DNA from: Micromonospora olivasterospora
GTDB taxonomy: Bacteria; Actinomycetota; Actinomycetes; Mycobacteriales; Micromonosporaceae
DNA: 64,000 nt
Reading direction: 5' to 3'
Assembly: GCF_007830265.1 (NCBI RefSeq)
Contig: NZ_VLKE01000001.1
Location: 3,968,001 to 4,032,000, forward strand
Below are positions 16,171 through 24,603 of the stretch, piece after piece. Position 1 is the first letter of the stretch. Every line of letters begins with the position of its first letter. Both the position numbers and the translations under genes were made by a program. The notes beneath the pieces are model-generated. The model was not told the origin of the DNA. It made no database searches and saw only the letters and a list, made by a program, of their open reading frames with translations.

Positions 16171-16761
16171 GTGGCTGATCTTCTCGTCTGGATCGACTGT
16201 GAGATGACCGGGTTGGACCTCCGCAGGGACGCCCTGATCGAGGTCGCCGCGCTCGTTACCGACCCCGACCTCAACGTCCTCGGCGACGGCGTGGACGTGG
16301 TGATCCGGGCGGACGAGGCGGCGCTGGAGGGGATGCCGGAGATCGTCCGGACCATGCACGCCAAGTCCGGGCTGACCGAGGAGGTCCGGCGCTCGACGGT
16401 CACCCTGGCCGAGGCCGAGGACATGGTGCTCGACTACGTCACCACGTACGTCAAGGACCCACGGACGGCGCCGCTGTGCGGCAACTCGATCGCCACCGAC
16501 CGGGGCTTCATCACCCGGGACATGCCGCGCCTCGACGCGCACCTGCACTACCGGATGATCGACGTCTCCTCGATCAAGGAGCTCTGCCGCCGCTGGTACC
16601 CCCGCGTGTACTTCGGCCAGCCGCAGAAGGGGCTGGCCCACCGGGCGCTGGCCGACATCCGGGAGAGCATCCGCGAGTTGGAGTACTACCGGCGGACGAT
16701 TTTCGTACCGCTGCCCGGCCCGGACGTCGACAGCGCCAAGGCGATCGCCGCCCAGCTCTGA
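16171..16761 (+). CDS. orn: Oligoribonuclease
   Basis: 196 aa, the usual length. The DEDDh exonuclease residues are visible: Asp and Glu in [10 protein letters not shown], Asp in [10 protein letters not shown], and the His-x4-Asp in [30 protein letters not shown] and [14 protein letters not shown] are orn signatures. The enzyme removes nucleotides from 2-5 nt RNAs in the cytoplasm. It also degrades pGpG, the product of c-di-GMP hydrolysis, which is relevant to the two GGDEF-EAL genes in this window. The transcript is probably leaderless. Confidence 0.95.
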   Translation: MADLLVWIDCEMTGLDLRRDALIEVAALVTDPDLNVLGDGVDVVIRADEAALEGMPEIVRTMHAKSGLTEEVRRSTVTLAEAEDMVLDYVTTYVKDPRTAPLCGNSIATDRGFITRDMPRLDAHLHYRMIDVSSIKELCRRWYPRVYFGQPQKGLAHRALADIRESIRELEYYRRTIFVPLPGPDVDSAKAIAAQL

Positions 16762-16804
16762 TCCGGGCCTGCCGGAAAAGGGGCGGGCGGCGTCACCCGC
16801 GGGG

Positions 16805-17002
16805 TCAGCGGGCGTTGAGGCCGTGCCGGCTGGCGGCGCCGGCCGGCTGCCGGTCCAGCTGCGCCCAGGACAGCGTCGCCTCCGTCCCGCGCGGGACGCG
16901 GGCCTCCCGGTACGGCGGCTGCGCGGGGAACCCTCCGGCGTCCCGCCAGCGCCGCTGGTTGTCCTGCTGGTACCGGTCATCGGGCAGATTGGGCATGACC
17001 AT
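16805..17002 (-). CDS. Small hypothetical protein, 65 aa
   Basis: ATG 17002, preceded on its strand by GGGACGGT. The product begins MVMPNLPDDRYQQDNQRRW and continues with RDAGGFPAQPPYREAR, polar and Pro/Arg-rich, with no membrane helix or known motif. The codon pattern is coding-like and upstream DNA (17003-17050) is unusually AT-rich, as expected for a promoter. I do not recognise it. The rest of 16762-17228 holds no other gene that I can see. Confidence 0.5.
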   Translation of the reverse strand: MVMPNLPDDRYQQDNQRRWRDAGGFPAQPPYREARVPRGTEATLSWAQLDRQPAGAASRHGLNAR

Positions 17003-17228
17003 ACCGTCCCAAGAGAAGTCGTCTATGTATGGAAATAGATATGACGCGGCGTGGATGCGTCCGGTTCCCGTCGCCGACCGGCCGAGCCGGCCATCGGTGA
17101 TGTTCTTTACGCTTACCCGCTCGCCGTGCCCCTCAACCAGCCCGTCCCGGCACCGGGGCGGGGGCCGATCTCCCGCGGGTTTCCCGTGACCGGGCCCGGG
17201 CGGGCCGCCACCGGCCTACGGTGGTCGG

Positions 17229-18329
17229 GTGCGGATCCTGCTGACCGGCGCGGCCGGCTTCATCGGCTCACACGTCGCCGACCTGTTGGCCGGGCACGGG
17301 CACGAAATGGTGGCGCTGGACGCCCTGCTGCCCGAGGCGCACGGCGCGGCGGTGCCGCCCTGGTCGGCCCGGCACGGCCTGGTCCGCGGCGACGTCCGTG
17401 ACGCCGAGCTGCTGGACGCGCTGCTGACGGGCGTGGACGCGGTCTGCCACCAGGCGGCGATGGTCGGCCACGGCCTCGACCCGTCCGACGCCCCGGCGTA
17501 CGCCGGGCACAACGACCTCGGCACGGCCGTGCTGCTCGCGGCGATGCACCGCGCCGGGGTGCGCCGGCTGGTGCTGGCCAGCTCGATGGTGGTCTACGGC
17601 GAGGGGCGCTACCACTGCGCCGCGCACGGGGTGGTGCGGCCCGGACGCCGCCGGGACGCCGACATCGCCGCCGGCCGGTACGACCCGACCTGCCCGGCCT
17701 GCGACGCGACCCTGATCCCGGGACTGGTGCCGGAGGACGCCCCGGCGGAGCCGCGCAGCACGTACGCGGCCACGAAGCTCGCCCAGGAGCACCTGGCCGG
17801 GGCGTGGGCGGCCCAGACCGGCGGGGAGGTGTGGGCGCTGCGTTACCACAACGTGTACGGCCCCCGGATGCCCCGCGACACCCCGTACGCCGGCGTCGCC
17901 TCGATCTTCCGCTCGGCCCTGGCCGGCGGGCGCCCGCCCCGGGTGCTGGAGGACGGCCGGCAGCGCCGCGACTTCGTACACGTCACCGACGTGGCCCGGG
18001 CCAACCTGCTGGCGCTCACCACGCCGGCCCCGCAGCCGCTGACCCCGGTGAACGTCTGCTCCGGCGAGCCACGCACGATCGGCGAGCTGGCCGAGGAGTT
18101 GGCCGCGGCGATGGCGGGCCCCACGCCCGAGGTGGTCGGCGGGGCCCGGGCCGCCGACGTGCGGCACGTGGTGGCCGATCCGTCCCGGGCCGCCGCGCTG
18201 CTCGGCTACCGGGCCCAGGTCGGGTTCGCCGAGGGCGTCGCCGGGTTCGCCACCGCCGAGCTGCGCGAACCGGCGCGTGGTGCGGGCGGGGGTGGCCCGG
18301 TCAGGACACCGTCCAGAGCAGGTGGTTGA
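17229..18329 (+). CDS. NAD-dependent epimerase/dehydratase (extended SDR family)
   Basis: 366 aa from GTG 17229. The N-terminus has the NAD-binding TGAAGFIGSHVADLL, then the DVRD adenine-ring motif. The catalytic Ser/Tyr-Lys are in ASSMVVYGEG and STYAATKLAQEHL. RQRRDFVHVTDVARANLLAL is the substrate-side signature of nucleotide-sugar epimerases and dehydratases. An insert around residues 145-170 contains CPACDAT and may bind a metal; it is not usual in GalE or RmlB. It probably makes a modified nucleotide sugar for the neighbouring glycosyltransferases. Its last 29 bp overlap the end of the convergent GT-C gene. Confidence 0.85.
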   Translation: MRILLTGAAGFIGSHVADLLAGHGHEMVALDALLPEAHGAAVPPWSARHGLVRGDVRDAELLDALLTGVDAVCHQAAMVGHGLDPSDAPAYAGHNDLGTAVLLAAMHRAGVRRLVLASSMVVYGEGRYHCAAHGVVRPGRRRDADIAAGRYDPTCPACDATLIPGLVPEDAPAEPRSTYAATKLAQEHLAGAWAAQTGGEVWALRYHNVYGPRMPRDTPYAGVASIFRSALAGGRPPRVLEDGRQRRDFVHVTDVARANLLALTTPAPQPLTPVNVCSGEPRTIGELAEELAAAMAGPTPEVVGGARAADVRHVVADPSRAAALLGYRAQVGFAEGVAGFATAELREPARGAGGGGPVRTPSRAGG

Positions 18330-19686
18330 CCACCAGCGCGGTGGCCGCCTGGCCCGCCAGCCACCAGCGGTGGTGGGCCGCCGGCAGCCGGGCGACGGCG
18401 GCCAGCAGCCACACCGCGAACGGCAGCCAGATCCGCTCCACCTCCGCCTTGGACAGCCCGGACAGGTCGGCGGCGAGCACCGCCACGGCGGCGGCCACCG
18501 GCAGCCACACCGCCGGGTCGCGGCCCGCCGACCGGCGCACCGCCGGGCCGAGCGCCCGGGCCAGCGCCGGGCCGGCCGCCGGGCCGGCGCAGAGCAGCAG
18601 CGCGGCCAGGTTCGCCCAGATCCAGTAGCCGTACGGGCGGTCCGCCGCCCAACCCTGGTAGTAGCGCTCGACGACCAGATGGTATCCGTCCAGCCACCAG
18701 AATCCGGCGGCCACGAACGCCCCGGTCACCGCCGCGACCCCCGCCCCGGCGAGCGCGAGGACGCGCCACCGGTCGGCCCACCCGTCCCGCCGGTCGGCCG
18801 GGCGCAGCGCGACCACGGTCAGGGCGAGCACGCCGGCCAGCACCAGCCCGTACGACAGGTGCAGCGCGAGGCCGAGCAGCAGTCCCGCCGGCAGCGCGGC
18901 CCGCCGTCCCGGCCGGGCGAGCAGCGCCAACCCGGCCGCCAGCACGGCGGCGAAGATCCCGTCGGCGGACGCCCCGACCCAGACCGCGCCGGGCAGCAGC
19001 ACCAGGAACGGCAGCGCCGCCCGGGCGGCGGCCTCGCGGCCGAGCGCGCGCAGGGCGGCCGGCACCGAGACGCTGACGGTCGCCCCGGCCAGCACGCAGG
19101 CCAGCGCGGCGGCGGTCCCGCCGCCCAGCCCGACCCGGTCCAGCGCGACGAAGAGCAGCAGTGCGCCCGGCGGGTGCCCGGAGGTGTGCGTCGACCACGA
19201 GTCGGGCTGGAAGTCGAGGATGCGTCCGGTGAAGCCGGCCAGCATGGCCGGGACGTCCCGCACCCCCGGCACCTCGTGCAGGTACTCCGCCTGCACCGTG
19301 AGCCGCTCCGCGAACCCGGCCGACCAGCCGTCCACCAGGGCGAGGCTCAGCGTCCAGGCCAGGGCGGCGAGGTAGCCGCCCGCCAGCAGCCGGGGCCACG
19401 GGGCGCGGCGGGCGAGGCCGGGGCCGTACCGGACCACGGCGGCGGCGACCAGCAGCGCCGGCACGGTCCCCCAGCCGACGTGGGGCCGCCAGCTGGCGTA
19501 GAGCGGGGCGGCGTCCGCGTGCAGGTCGACCCCGCGCCGGTCGAGCAGCGCGCCGACGGCGACCGCCGCGCCGAGCAGCGCCGCCTCCACGGCCAGCACG
19601 GTCGCGTCGCGGCCACCGCGCCCGGCGGCCCGCGGCGGGTGGCCGGCGCGGCGCCCGGCGGCCGTGCGGGGCGGGTGGGTGGTCAT
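18301..19686 (-). CDS. Polytopic GT-C-like membrane protein, possible methylthioxylose-transferase (MtxT) homologue
   Basis: 461 aa, about 11-12 membrane helices. An early extracytoplasmic segment has LHADAAPLYASWRPH, and STHTSGHPPGALLLF is a conserved His-rich loop. Near the C-terminus LSGLSKAEVERIWLPFAVW is a strongly family-like signature. GT-C enzymes transfer sugars from polyprenyl phosphate carriers outside the membrane. The order here, with this gene reversed next to a GT2 synthase and a DUF2064 gene, resembles Rv0541c-Rv0540-Rv0539 of M. tuberculosis, where Rv0541c caps lipoarabinomannan with methylthioxylose. That assignment is from memory and synteny, not alignment. Confidence 0.7.
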   Translation of the reverse strand: MTTHPPRTAAGRRAGHPPRAAGRGGRDATVLAVEAALLGAAVAVGALLDRRGVDLHADAAPLYASWRPHVGWGTVPALLVAAAVVRYGPGLARRAPWPRLLAGGYLAALAWTLSLALVDGWSAGFAERLTVQAEYLHEVPGVRDVPAMLAGFTGRILDFQPDSWSTHTSGHPPGALLLFVALDRVGLGGGTAAALACVLAGATVSVSVPAALRALGREAAARAALPFLVLLPGAVWVGASADGIFAAVLAAGLALLARPGRRAALPAGLLLGLALHLSYGLVLAGVLALTVVALRPADRRDGWADRWRVLALAGAGVAAVTGAFVAAGFWWLDGYHLVVERYYQGWAADRPYGYWIWANLAALLLCAGPAAGPALARALGPAVRRSAGRDPAVWLPVAAAVAVLAADLSGLSKAEVERIWLPFAVWLLAAVARLPAAHHRWWLAGQAATALVVNHLLWTVS

Positions 19687-19834
19687 GGTGAGCGTGACGG
19701 TACGGCCCAGCCGGCCCGCCGGTGCGCGGTTCCACCGGTACGTCAGGGGTTCGTAACATTCGGCTGCGGCGTACGGGTTCCGTACCCGGTGAACGGGGTC
19801 TGACCAGGCGGCCGGCCGCCTAACGTCCGGTGGT

Positions 19835-20566
19835 GTGGACAGCTGGATCGACGTGGTGCTGCCGTGCCTGGACGAGGCCGCCGCCCTGCCGGGCGTGCTG
19901 ACCGGGCTGCCGCCCGGCTACCGGGCGGTGGTGGTGGACAACGGCTCGACCGACGGGTCGCCCGAGGTCGCCGCCCGGCACGGCGCCCTGGTGGTGCGCG
20001 AGCCTCGGCGCGGCTACGGCGCGGCGGTGCACGCCGGGCTGCTGGCGGCCCGCACCGAGCTGGTCTGCGTGCTCGACGCGGACGGCTCGTTCGACCCGGG
20101 CGTGCTGCCCCGGCTCGCCGCCTCGGTGGGCGAGGGCCGGGCCGACCTGGTCGCCGGCCGCCGCCGGCCGGTGTCGGTGACCGCCTGGCCCTGGCACGCC
20201 CGCGCCGGCAACGCGCTCGTCGCGGCCGGGCTGCGCCGCCGGGGCGTGCCGGTGCACGACCTGAGCCCGATCCGGGTGGCCCGCCGGGCGGCGCTGCTGG
20301 AGCTGGGGATCGTCGACCGGGCCTTCGGCTATCCGCTGGAGCTGCTGCTGCGCGCCGCCGCCGCCGGCTGGCGGATCGTCGAGCAGGACATCCCGTACGG
20401 GCCCCGCGCCGCCGGCACCCGGTCCAAGGTCTCCGGCTCGGTACGCGGCACCGCGCGCGCGATCCGGGACATGACCGCCGTGCTGCGCGCCGGCGTCTCC
20501 CCGGCTCCCCACGACGCCGACGCGGACCGCGACCGGGCGGCGGCGCGCGGGGGAGGGACCCCGTGA
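19835..20566 (+). CDS. GT2 family glycosyltransferase (polyprenyl-phosphate sugar synthase-like)
   Basis: 243 aa from GTG 19835. A TAACGT hexamer 8 nt upstream suggests a leaderless mRNA. GT2 motifs are clear: VVLPCLDEAAALPGVL, VVVDNGSTDGSPEV (UDP/GDP-sugar binding), the DxD metal site VLDADGSFDPG, and RVARRAALLELG. No membrane anchor is present. It probably loads a sugar onto a polyprenyl phosphate carrier in the cytoplasm for use by the GT-C protein encoded divergently. The stop overlaps the next start by 4 bp (GTGA). Confidence 0.85.
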   Translation: MDSWIDVVLPCLDEAAALPGVLTGLPPGYRAVVVDNGSTDGSPEVAARHGALVVREPRRGYGAAVHAGLLAARTELVCVLDADGSFDPGVLPRLAASVGEGRADLVAGRRRPVSVTAWPWHARAGNALVAAGLRRRGVPVHDLSPIRVARRAALLELGIVDRAFGYPLELLLRAAAAGWRIVEQDIPYGPRAAGTRSKVSGSVRGTARAIRDMTAVLRAGVSPAPHDADADRDRAAARGGGTP

Positions 20567-21287
20567 CCGTGCTGCTGGTGCTGGCCAAGGCCCCGGTGCC
20601 GGGCCGGGTGAAGACCCGGCTCTGCCCGCCGGTCCGGCCGGCCGAGGCGGCGGAGGTCGCCGCGGCGGCGCTGCTGGACACCCTGGACGCCGCGCGCGCG
20701 GCGCCGGACGTCGTCCCGGTGCTCGCCCTCGCGGGCCGGCTGGCCGGCGCCGTACGCGGCGCGGAACTGCGGGCGGCGCTGGCCGGCTGGCGCGTGCTGC
20801 CGCAGCGCGGGGCGGGGCTGGCGGAGCGGCTCGCGCACGCGCACGCCGACGCCGCCGCCGCGTTCCCCGGCCGGCCGGTGCTCCAGATCGGCATGGACAC
20901 CCCGCAGGTGGGGCCGGCGGAACTGGCCGCCGCCTCCGCCCGCCTGGCCACGGTGGACGCGGTGCTCGGTCCCGCCGCCGACGGCGGCTGGTGGGCGCTC
21001 GGGCTGCGCGACCCGGGGCGGCGGTGGCCCTGCGCGACGTCCCGACGTCCACCCCGGAGACGGGGCGGCTGACCCGGGCGGCCCTGCGGGCGCGGGGGCT
21101 GCGGGTGGCGGCGCTGCCCGTGCGCACCGACGTCGACGACTGGGGCGCCGCGCTGGCCGTGGCCGGGGAGGTTCCCGACGGGCGGTTCGGCCGGGCGGTC
21201 CGGCGGATCGCGGCCGGCCTGGCGCCGTACGCGCAGATCCGCGCGACCGCGGCCGGGCCCAGCCTCGCCGCGAGCGACGTCCCGTGA
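20563..21287 (+). CDS. DUF2064 (TIGR04282-type) glycosyltransferase-like protein, one-base frameshift near 21020
   Basis: Begins GTG 20563 with VLLVLAKAPVPGRVKTRLCP, the nucleotide-binding start of the DUF2064 family, and continues through QIGMDTPQVGPAELAAA and GPAADGGWWALGLRD. At 21015-21026 the frame is lost: one extra G would join GLRDPGR to AVALRDVPTSTPETGRLTRA, which continues in the other frame to a proper stop at 21287. Restored length is about 241 aa, normal for the family. It has a nucleotide-sugar transferase fold and is often beside a GT2 gene, as here. The missing base is most likely a sequencing error. Confidence 0.75.
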
Positions 21288-21943
21288 CCGGGCCGGCCGC
21301 GCTGCTCGGCGGCTTCGAGGCGGCGCTGGCCGGCCCGCCCGGGGCCGACCGGTGGTGGCTGGTGACGGAGGACGGCGTGCGGGTTCCGCTGCCGGTGCGC
21401 CGCTGGCACGGCGGCCCCGAGCCGGCGCTGGCCGGGGTTCTGGACCGCTGCGCCGGCCCCACCATCGACCTCGGCTGTGGGCCCGGCCGCCTGGCCGCCG
21501 CGCTGGCCGGGCGCGGCCTGGTGGCCCTCGGGGTGGATGTCTCGCCCGCGGCGGTCCGGCTGGCCCGGGCCCGGGGCGCGGTCGCGGTGCGCCGGGACCT
21601 GTTCGGGCCGCTGCCCGCCGAGGGACGCTGGGCGCATGCGCTGCTGGTCGACGGCAACATCGGCATCGGCGGCGACCCGGTACGCCTGCTGCGCCGCTGC
21701 GCCGGCCTGGTGCGCCCGGGCGGGACGACGCTGGTCGAGTTCGCCCCGCCCGGCTCCGGGCTGTGGCGGGGCGGCGCCAGAGTCACCTCGGGCTCGCCCG
21801 GCGGCGAGCGGCTGGGGGCGTCGTTCCGCTGGGCGTGGGCCGGCGTGGAGTGGGCACCCTCCCTGGCGGCGGCCGCCGGCCTCACCGTAGCGGCCGTCCT
21901 GCCGCTCGACGGCCGGTGGTTCGTGGAACTCAGCCGGCCGTGA
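21284..21943 (+). CDS. Class I SAM-dependent methyltransferase
   Basis: 219 aa, GTG 21284 overlapping the previous stop. Motif I is TIDLGCGPGRLAAALAGRG, followed by ALGVDVSPAAVRLARARG (acidic ribose-binding Asp) and a hydrophobic post-core strand LVRPGGTTLVEFAPPG. The C-terminus VAAVLPLDGRWFVEL is typical of the small actinobacterial family that travels with the GT2-DUF2064 pair. It probably methylates a sugar or related metabolite made by this operon; a methylthio-sugar pathway is one possibility. Confidence 0.85.
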   Translation: MTGPAALLGGFEAALAGPPGADRWWLVTEDGVRVPLPVRRWHGGPEPALAGVLDRCAGPTIDLGCGPGRLAAALAGRGLVALGVDVSPAAVRLARARGAVAVRRDLFGPLPAEGRWAHALLVDGNIGIGGDPVRLLRRCAGLVRPGGTTLVEFAPPGSGLWRGGARVTSGSPGGERLGASFRWAWAGVEWAPSLAAAAGLTVAAVLPLDGRWFVELSRP

Positions 21944-21983
21944 GCGGCCGATGTCGGTGACATGGCGGGGTCGGGGCGGCCCG

Positions 21984-22014
21984 GATGGTGCCATGTCGCC
22001 GACATGGCACCATC
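21984..22014. repeat. 31-bp perfect palindrome after the glycosylation operon
   Basis: GATGGTGCCATGTCG, one central C, then its perfect complement. A related shorter palindrome ATGTCGGTGACATGGC lies at 21951-21966. The core CCATGTCGCCGACATGG recurs at 58347-58363, also just after a stop codon. Confidence 0.85.
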
Positions 22015-22053
22015 ACCGGCGGGGCGAAGCGGCGGGCGGAGGGAGGCGAACCG

Positions 22054-22716
22054 GTGCTCGACCGGCGGCTGCACCTGCACCTGGTGACCTGGCTCGGGCA
22101 GTGGCCGGCGGGCCCCGGGCTGCACGTCGTGCGCTCGCACCGGCGGGCGCTGCCCGCCTGGGACGGCCGGCTCCGCCCGGCGATCGCGGTCGGCGTCGGC
22201 GACAGCACCGTGCTTTCGGTGGCGCCCCGCCACGTGCCGGCCGTACGCGCGCTGGCCGCCCGGTCGCCCCGGCGGCTGCTCGCCGACCTGCCTGCCGCCG
22301 TCGGCCATCCCCGCTGGGCGCCCACCGACGACGTGTTCCGCTGGTCCACCGCGCCGGCGCCGCTGCCCGAGGTGGGGGAGTGGGTGTCGCCCGCGGAGCC
22401 GGGGCTGCCACCCTGGCTGCGCCTGTTCGACGAGGAGGTGCTGGTGGTGCGGGACGCCGACGGCGCCTACCTGGCCGGCGCGGCGATCAAGCGGCACGAC
22501 GCCCACGGGCACGAACTGGCCGTGGGCACCGTCCCGGCGGCCCGGGGCCGGGGCCTGGCCCGCCGGCTGGTCGCCCGGGCCGCCCGGCGGGTGCTGGACG
22601 AGGGCGCGGTGCCGACGTACCGGCACGACCCGGCCAACGGGGCGTCGGCCCGGGTCGCGGAGGCGGCCGGCTTCCCCGACCGGGGCTGGCGGTCGTACGG
22701 CGTCTACCCGGCCTGA
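22054..22716 (+). CDS. GNAT-family N-acetyltransferase
   Basis: 220 aa from GTG 22054, preceded by GGGAGG at 22041-22046. The C-terminal half is a GNAT domain: DEEVLVVRDADGAYLAGAAI, then HELAVGTVPAARGRGLARRL with the R-G-R-G-L-A acetyl-CoA loop, and VPTYRHDPANGASARVAEAA ending in a short hydrophobic strand. The N-terminal half (LHLHLVTWLGQWPAGPGLH and VGVGDSTVLSVAPRHVPAV) matches the F420-independent two-domain acetyltransferases of actinobacteria. Substrate unknown. It is followed by a strong terminator hairpin. Confidence 0.75.
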   Translation: MLDRRLHLHLVTWLGQWPAGPGLHVVRSHRRALPAWDGRLRPAIAVGVGDSTVLSVAPRHVPAVRALAARSPRRLLADLPAAVGHPRWAPTDDVFRWSTAPAPLPEVGEWVSPAEPGLPPWLRLFDEEVLVVRDADGAYLAGAAIKRHDAHGHELAVGTVPAARGRGLARRLVARAARRVLDEGAVPTYRHDPANGASARVAEAAGFPDRGWRSYGVYPA

Positions 22717-22741
22717 CGGGCCGCCGGGGCGGCGGCAGGGC

Positions 22742-22777
22742 GCGGACCGTGGATCCCGGGCCGGATCCACGGTCCGC
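22742..22777 (+). terminator. 15-bp perfect hairpin after the acetyltransferase gene
   Basis: GCGGACCGTGGATCC, loop CGGGCC, then the exact complement; CTTCCCCC follows. Probable terminator. The remainder up to 22983 contains no gene that I can see. Confidence 0.65.
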
Positions 22778-22983
22778 AGCCTTCCCCCAGGCCCGCCGCG
22801 GGGCGATCGGTCGTTCGCGTCGGTCGACGTCCCGCCCATGACGCTACGTATCGGAGACGGTCCGGGCAAGATGCGGTGGGCCGGTCGGCGGTGTCGAAAA
22901 GCGGACTTGACCTGCGTGGGAGCGATCTCGGGTGGCCGACCGGGCTTGGTCACGCAGCGTGTGGCCGCCCGGGGTGAGGGCGG

Positions 22984-24447
22984 TCAGCCGGCGAGGCCGA
23001 GCGCCTCCGCGGCGGCCCGCCCGTTGGCGTGGCTGGCCCCGTACGTGGTGACGAAGGCCCGGGCGCGGGTGGGCCGCCACCGGCCCGGCCAGCCCATCTC
23101 GACCACGGTCACCGGGTGCGCGGCGGCCAGCGCGTCGATCAGCTCGGCGCCGCCGGACAGCCGGTGCAGGTGCCGGCCGACCAGCACGATCGGCCGGGAG
23201 CCGGCGAGCCCGCGCAGGGTCTCCGGGTCGGTTTCGGCGGCCACCACCCGGATCTCCTCCAGCCCGGCCAGGTGCGGGCCGAGACCCCACGGCACCCGGC
23301 CCTCGGCGATGGTGGACGCGGCGTGCAACTGCACCACGAGGGGCCGGTCCAGCCCGGCGACGTCGCCCTCCACGCGTACGGCGCGCCGGGCTGCCGCGTA
23401 CCCGAGGTCGGTCGCGGTGGGCGGCGGCGTGCCGGCGGCCCGGGTCCAGGCGGCGAGCGCGGCGGCCCGGTCGGCGGCCTCCTCCACCCGGGCCCGGTCC
23501 AGCCGGCCGTCGCCGAGCGCGCCGACGATCTCGGCGGCGACCTGCTCGACCAGCTCGGCGTCGACCTGCGCGCCGATGCAGAGCAGGTCCGCCCCCGCGG
23601 CCAGCGCGCGGACCGCGGCCGGGCCGACGCCGCCGGCGGCCAGCGCCGCGCCCTTCATCTCCAGCGCGTCGGTGATGACCGTGCCGGTGAAGCCGTACTC
23701 CCGGCGCAGCAGGTCGACCAGGACGGCGCGGCTGAACGTGGCCGGGCCGTCGCCGGTCAGCGCCGGCACCCGGATGTGCGCCGTCATGATCGAACGCACC
23801 CCGGCGTCGATCACGGCGGCGAACGGGGGCAGGTCGCGTTGGCGCAGCACCGCGGGCGGCACGTCGACGGTGGGCAGTTCGTGGTGGGAGTCGGCGATCG
23901 TCGCGCCGTGGCCGGGGAAGTGCTTGGCGCAGGCGGCGACCCCGACCGACTGGATGCCCGCGACGGCGGCGGCGGAGTGGGCGGCCACCCGCTTCGGGTC
24001 GGCGCCGAACGAGCGGGTGCCGATCACCGGGTTCTCGTCGGCGGTGTTGACGTCGACGGTCGGCGCGAGGTCGACGGTGATCCCCAGCACGGCCAGTTCG
24101 GCCCCGATCGCCGTGTAGACCCGCTCGGTCAGGGCCACGTCGTCGACGGCGCCGAGCGCGGCGTTGCCCGGGTACGGGCTGCCGGTGGCGTGGGCGAGCC
24201 GGGTGACGTCGCCGCCCTCCTCGTCGATCGCGATCAGCACGTCGGCCCGGGCCGCGCGCAGCGCGGCGGTGCTCGCCGCCACCTGGGCCGGGTCGTGCAC
24301 GTTCGTGCCGAACAGGACGTGCCCGGCCAGGCCCTGGCCCACCAGGTCGACGGCCCAGTCGGGCGGCACCGGCCCCGGGTACGCGGCCAGCAGGGTGCCC
24401 AGCGCGAGCCGGCGCAGTCCTGGATCGAGCCCCACGAGATCTCCCAT
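22984..24447 (-). CDS. nagZ: Glycoside hydrolase family 3 beta-N-acetylhexosaminidase-like (NagZ-like)
   Basis: 487 aa from ATG 24447; an in-frame GTG at 24465 is the alternative. The GH3 catalytic domain shows VLIAIDEEGGDVTRL, VDLAPTVDVN, ACAKHFPGHGATIADSHHEL (the His/Asp acid-base dyad of NagZ-type enzymes) and VITDALEMKG with the nucleophile Asp. A second C-terminal domain of about 150 residues is present, longer than E. coli NagZ but normal for Gram-positive relatives. No signal peptide. It removes N-acetylglucosamine from muropeptides or chitin fragments. It is divergent from a ROK regulator, its likely controller. Confidence 0.85.
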   Translation of the reverse strand: MGDLVGLDPGLRRLALGTLLAAYPGPVPPDWAVDLVGQGLAGHVLFGTNVHDPAQVAASTAALRAARADVLIAIDEEGGDVTRLAHATGSPYPGNAALGAVDDVALTERVYTAIGAELAVLGITVDLAPTVDVNTADENPVIGTRSFGADPKRVAAHSAAAVAGIQSVGVAACAKHFPGHGATIADSHHELPTVDVPPAVLRQRDLPPFAAVIDAGVRSIMTAHIRVPALTGDGPATFSRAVLVDLLRREYGFTGTVITDALEMKGAALAAGGVGPAAVRALAAGADLLCIGAQVDAELVEQVAAEIVGALGDGRLDRARVEEAADRAAALAAWTRAAGTPPPTATDLGYAAARRAVRVEGDVAGLDRPLVVQLHAASTIAEGRVPWGLGPHLAGLEEIRVVAAETDPETLRGLAGSRPIVLVGRHLHRLSGGAELIDALAAAHPVTVVEMGWPGRWRPTRARAFVTTYGASHANGRAAAEALGLAG

Positions 24448-24449
24448 CC

Positions 24450-24467
24450 TCGTGCCCGAGGGCACGA
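24450..24467. promoter_or_regulatory. Perfect 8-bp dyad just upstream of nagZ
   Basis: TCGTGCCC-GA-GGGCACGA, 2 bp before the ATG at 24447. Its position over the translation start makes it a candidate repressor operator or an mRNA hairpin hiding the start. Confidence 0.4.
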
Positions 24468-24568
24468 ACGTCGTACCGGCGGGACGCCGGCCGCTGCCCG
24501 GTCGTCCGTGTACCCCGCTTCCGGGTGGCCGTTACGCTTGCGGGCACCCGTCTACAGGTCGGTTTTTG

Positions 24569-24590
24569 GGTTAGGAAAGTTTACGGAAAA
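24569..24590 (+). promoter_or_regulatory. Phased GGAAA repeats upstream of the ROK gene
   Basis: An AT-rich island (24561-24590) in GC-rich DNA. GGAAA occurs at 24573-24577 and 24584-24588, one helical turn (11 bp) apart, within TTAGGAAAGTTTACGGAAAA. It is a likely promoter and self-binding site of the ROK regulator. AGAGGAC at 24591 is the probable ribosome site for ATG 24604. Confidence 0.4.
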
Positions 24591-24603
24591 TAGAGGACGT
24601 GGC

